Positions 3,830 through 5,755 of a DNA stretch of 5,755 nt are shown here, piece after piece. The DNA is from JBEEJL01 sp049698095 (lineage in GTDB: Bacteria > Pseudomonadota > Gammaproteobacteria > Burkholderiales > JBEEJL01): the NCBI GenBank assembly GCA_049698095.1, contig JBAVXA010000149.1, positions 1 through 5,755 of the forward strand, read 5' to 3'. How positions within the stretch are numbered: position 1 is the stretch's first letter; every line of letters begins with the position of its first letter. Both the position numbers and the translations under genes were made by a program. The notes beneath the pieces are model-generated. The model searched no databases. It had not been told where the DNA came from and was given only the letters and a program-made list of their open reading frames with translations.

Positions 3830-5755
3830 TTGATCATTTATCAAGCCAACAAAAATAAATTCTTAGACGATTCTTTCAAGAGAAACATTGAAGAAGTCAT
3901 CACCGCCTCATACTTTGAAAGAACAGGCGGTAACGTCGCCGCTAATGAGATTCGATCATGGAAAGAGTCTTTGCAGTATATGGCGAAGGTACTCAATGAC
4001 GAGGACATTCCCGGAGACTCCGGTGTCGCCATCGAATACAAAATACCTCAGACATCTAAACGTGTGGATTTCATCCTGTCTGGACAAGGTGCAGACAATT
4101 CCGCGAACGTGATTATTGTTGAATTGAAGCAATGGTCTGAAGCGACGATTACATCTAAAGACGGTGTTGTAATTACGCGTCGTGGCGGGAAAGGTGACGA
4201 GAGCGAGGGGCCACATCCGTCATATCAGGCTTGGTCATATGCTTCTCTTTTGCAGGGATTTAACGAAGCAGTCTATAACGGCGGTCTTTCATTAAAGCCG
4301 TGTGCGTATTTACATAACTACGCAAGTGACAATGTTATCGACAACGATTTTTACGCGCCATATATTGAAAAAGCACCCCTTTTCTTGAAGGGCGATGCAG
4401 AACGTGAGCGGCTTCGTAATTTCATCAAGCAGTTCGTAAAATACGGGGATAAGACCAACCTAATCTACCAAATTGAAAACGGTAGAATCCGGCCCTCCAA
4501 AATGTTGGTTGATAGCCTCGCTGGCATGATTAAAGGCAATCAAGAGTTTGTTCTTATTGACGATCAAAAGGTTGTCTATGAAAGCGCCTTAGCCATAGCC
4601 CAAACTGCTTCTGAGTCAGATAAGCAGGTACTAATCGTTAAAGGCGGTCCCGGCACAGGGAAATCCGTTTTAGCCATTAACCTGTTAGTGTCATTGTCGA
4701 AACTCGGCCTTGTTTGCAAATATGTCTCAAAAAATGCTGCGCCTAGAGCGGTATATGAAAGCAAACTCACTGGCCTATTAAAAAAAACTGCCATTTCCAA
4801 TCTATTTTCTGGCTCGGGCGCATTTACACAATCTGATAGAAATTGTTTTGACGTCTTAATTGTCGATGAAGCGCATCGACTAAACGAAAAATCTGGTCTT
4901 TATGCAAACTTAGGCGAGAACCAAATCAAAGAAATTATCTCTGCAGCAAAATGTACTATTTTGTTTGTGGATGACGATCAAATAGTGACCCTCAAAGATA
5001 TCGGCAACTCCACTGAGATACAAAAATGGGCGAAAAAACTAGGCGTGAAATCAACCATAATGGAATTAGCGTCGCAATTTAGATGTAATGGCTCCGATGG
5101 TTATCTCGCTTGGATAGACAATACTTTAGCCATACGTCCAACAGCAAATGAAAAGCTTGAAGGCGGCGAATTCGATTTTCAAGTAATTGATTCACCAACA
5201 AAGTTACATGAACTTATTGCAGAAAAAAATAAGGCGAATAACAAGGCGCGTGTTGTAGCGGGATATTGTTGGAATTGGGCGAGCAAAAAAAATCCAAACA
5301 ATTTCGATATTATTATTCCTGAGTTTAATTATTCTAAACGGTGGAATTTAGGTAGCGATGGCAGTCTATGGATTGTAGCCCCAACATCCATCGACGAAAT
5401 AGGATGCATCCATACCAGCCAAGGACTTGAACTGGATTACGTCGGCGTCATCGTTGGCCCTGACATCATAGTTCGAAATGGCGTAATGACTACACAGCCC
5501 GAACAAAGAGCAAGGTCTGATAAGTCTCTATCAGGATACAAAAAGCTATTCGCTACAGATACAGTTACGGCGAAAAAACGAGCAGATGAAATCATTAAAA
5601 ACACATACCGCACTCTAATGACCAGAGGAATTAAAGGTTGCTATATCTACTGCACAGATACGGACACGGCTGAGTATTTCAAATCACGCTTGGTTGAAGG
5701 GCTGACTATAAAACGCGAAGGACAAATATCCATTATTCAGAAGGCACAATTAGCT
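3830..5755 (+). CDS. DUF2075 (Schlafen group 3-type) nuclease-helicase, 3' end beyond the window
   Basis: The frame is open for 642 codons from TTG 3830 to the window end. Residues 1-110 look like a PD-(D/E)XK nuclease: E69 in AIEYKIP, D80 in KRVDFIL, and E98-x-K100 in IVELKQW, in the usual order. The helicase part then shows Walker A GGPGTGKS (272-279), Walker B DEAH (346-349), VDDDQ (motif III-like), QFRCNG from Q416 (motif IV-like), HTSQGLELDY (528-537, motif V) and TYRTLMTRG (592-600, motif VI, as in UvrD-like SF1 enzymes). These are conserved DUF2075 blocks, so the enzyme should use ATP to move on nucleic acid and cut it. The family length is roughly 630-660 residues by memory, so only a short tail is missing. 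No break or lost catalytic residue is seen. It is cytoplasmic and co-operonic with the mazG-like gene. A defence role resembling that of other nuclease-helicases is inference. Confidence 0.87.
   Translation, partial: MIIYQANKNKFLDDSFKRNIEEVITASYFERTGGNVAANEIRSWKESLQYMAKVLNDEDIPGDSGVAIEYKIPQTSKRVDFILSGQGADNSANVIIVELKQWSEATITSKDGVVITRRGGKGDESEGPHPSYQAWSYASLLQGFNEAVYNGGLSLKPCAYLHNYASDNVIDNDFYAPYIEKAPLFLKGDAERERLRNFIKQFVKYGDKTNLIYQIENGRIRPSKMLVDSLAGMIKGNQEFVLIDDQKVVYESALAIAQTASESDKQVLIVKGGPGTGKSVLAINLLVSLSKLGLVCKYVSKNAAPRAVYESKLTGLLKKTAISNLFSGSGAFTQSDRNCFDVLIVDEAHRLNEKSGLYANLGENQIKEIISAAKCTILFVDDDQIVTLKDIGNSTEIQKWAKKLGVKSTIMELASQFRCNGSDGYLAWIDNTLAIRPTANEKLEGGEFDFQVIDSPTKLHELIAEKNKANNKARVVAGYCWNWASKKNPNNFDIIIPEFNYSKRWNLGSDGSLWIVAPTSIDEIGCIHTSQGLELDYVGVIVGPDIIVRNGVMTTQPEQRARSDKSLSGYKKLFATDTVTAKKRADEIIKNTYRTLMTRGIKGCYIYCTDTDTAEYFKSRLVEGLTIKREGQISIIQKAQLA

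Noticed and set aside
3841..4216. Overlapping open frames on both strands around the start of the DUF2075 gene
   Set aside because: The conserved PD-(D/E)XK-like reading on the plus strand from 3830 accounts for the region; the others show no motif.
1..5755. CRISPR array, insertion sequence, integrase, tRNA or rRNA
   Set aside because: No regularly spaced repeats, transposase or recombinase motifs, or RNA gene structure were found on either strand.

Overview
The window looks like a bacterial chromosome in which a low-GC defence-type region abuts a high-GC housekeeping locus. The left edge carries two minus-strand genes of the DUF3305 and DUF3306 families. These typically sit in formate dehydrogenase accessory clusters of Proteobacteria, most often Betaproteobacteria, so a betaproteobacterial host is the best guess (inference, no marker gene is present). 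Hand counts illustrate the composition shift: bases 301-360 hold 41 G/C of 60, while 3241-3300 hold 18 and 5281-5340 hold 15.

Layout. 1-617 (minus): the start of a DUF3306 gene and a complete DUF3305 gene. 618-738: a non-coding junction. 739-3070 (minus): a modification-dependent (type IV-like) restriction locus. A 657-codon frame carries an uncharacterised N-terminal part, a WTRDELILALDLY-type middle domain and a C-terminal EVE/PUA-like domain. A 132-codon frame carries the HNH nuclease and overlaps it by 41 bases in another frame. Related proteins, as I recall them, carry these parts in one chain, so this is either a frameshifted gene, a recoded gene, or a split enzyme made by internal initiation. 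3071-3455: a 385-base AT-rich divergent intergenic region with one candidate promoter in each direction and a recurrent ATGCG motif. 3456-5755 (plus): a two-gene operon of a MazG-like nucleotide pyrophosphohydrolase (dCTPase/RS21-C6 type) and, 26 bases later, a TTG-initiated DUF2075 protein. The latter joins an N-terminal PD-(D/E)XK-like nuclease to an SF1-type helicase. It is still open at the window end but all helicase motifs are present.

How the parts may work together. The EVE-HNH module would read modified cytosine in incoming DNA and cut it. The nuclease-helicase would process foreign nucleic acid, and the MazG-like enzyme would hydrolyse (d)NTPs, possibly modified dCTP. The divergent modules share one control region, suggesting a compact anti-phage island inserted beside a formate dehydrogenase locus. 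The domain calls rest on visible motifs; the joint defence role is inference. The two points most worth checking are the EVE/HNH frame break and the MazG-DUF2075 pair.
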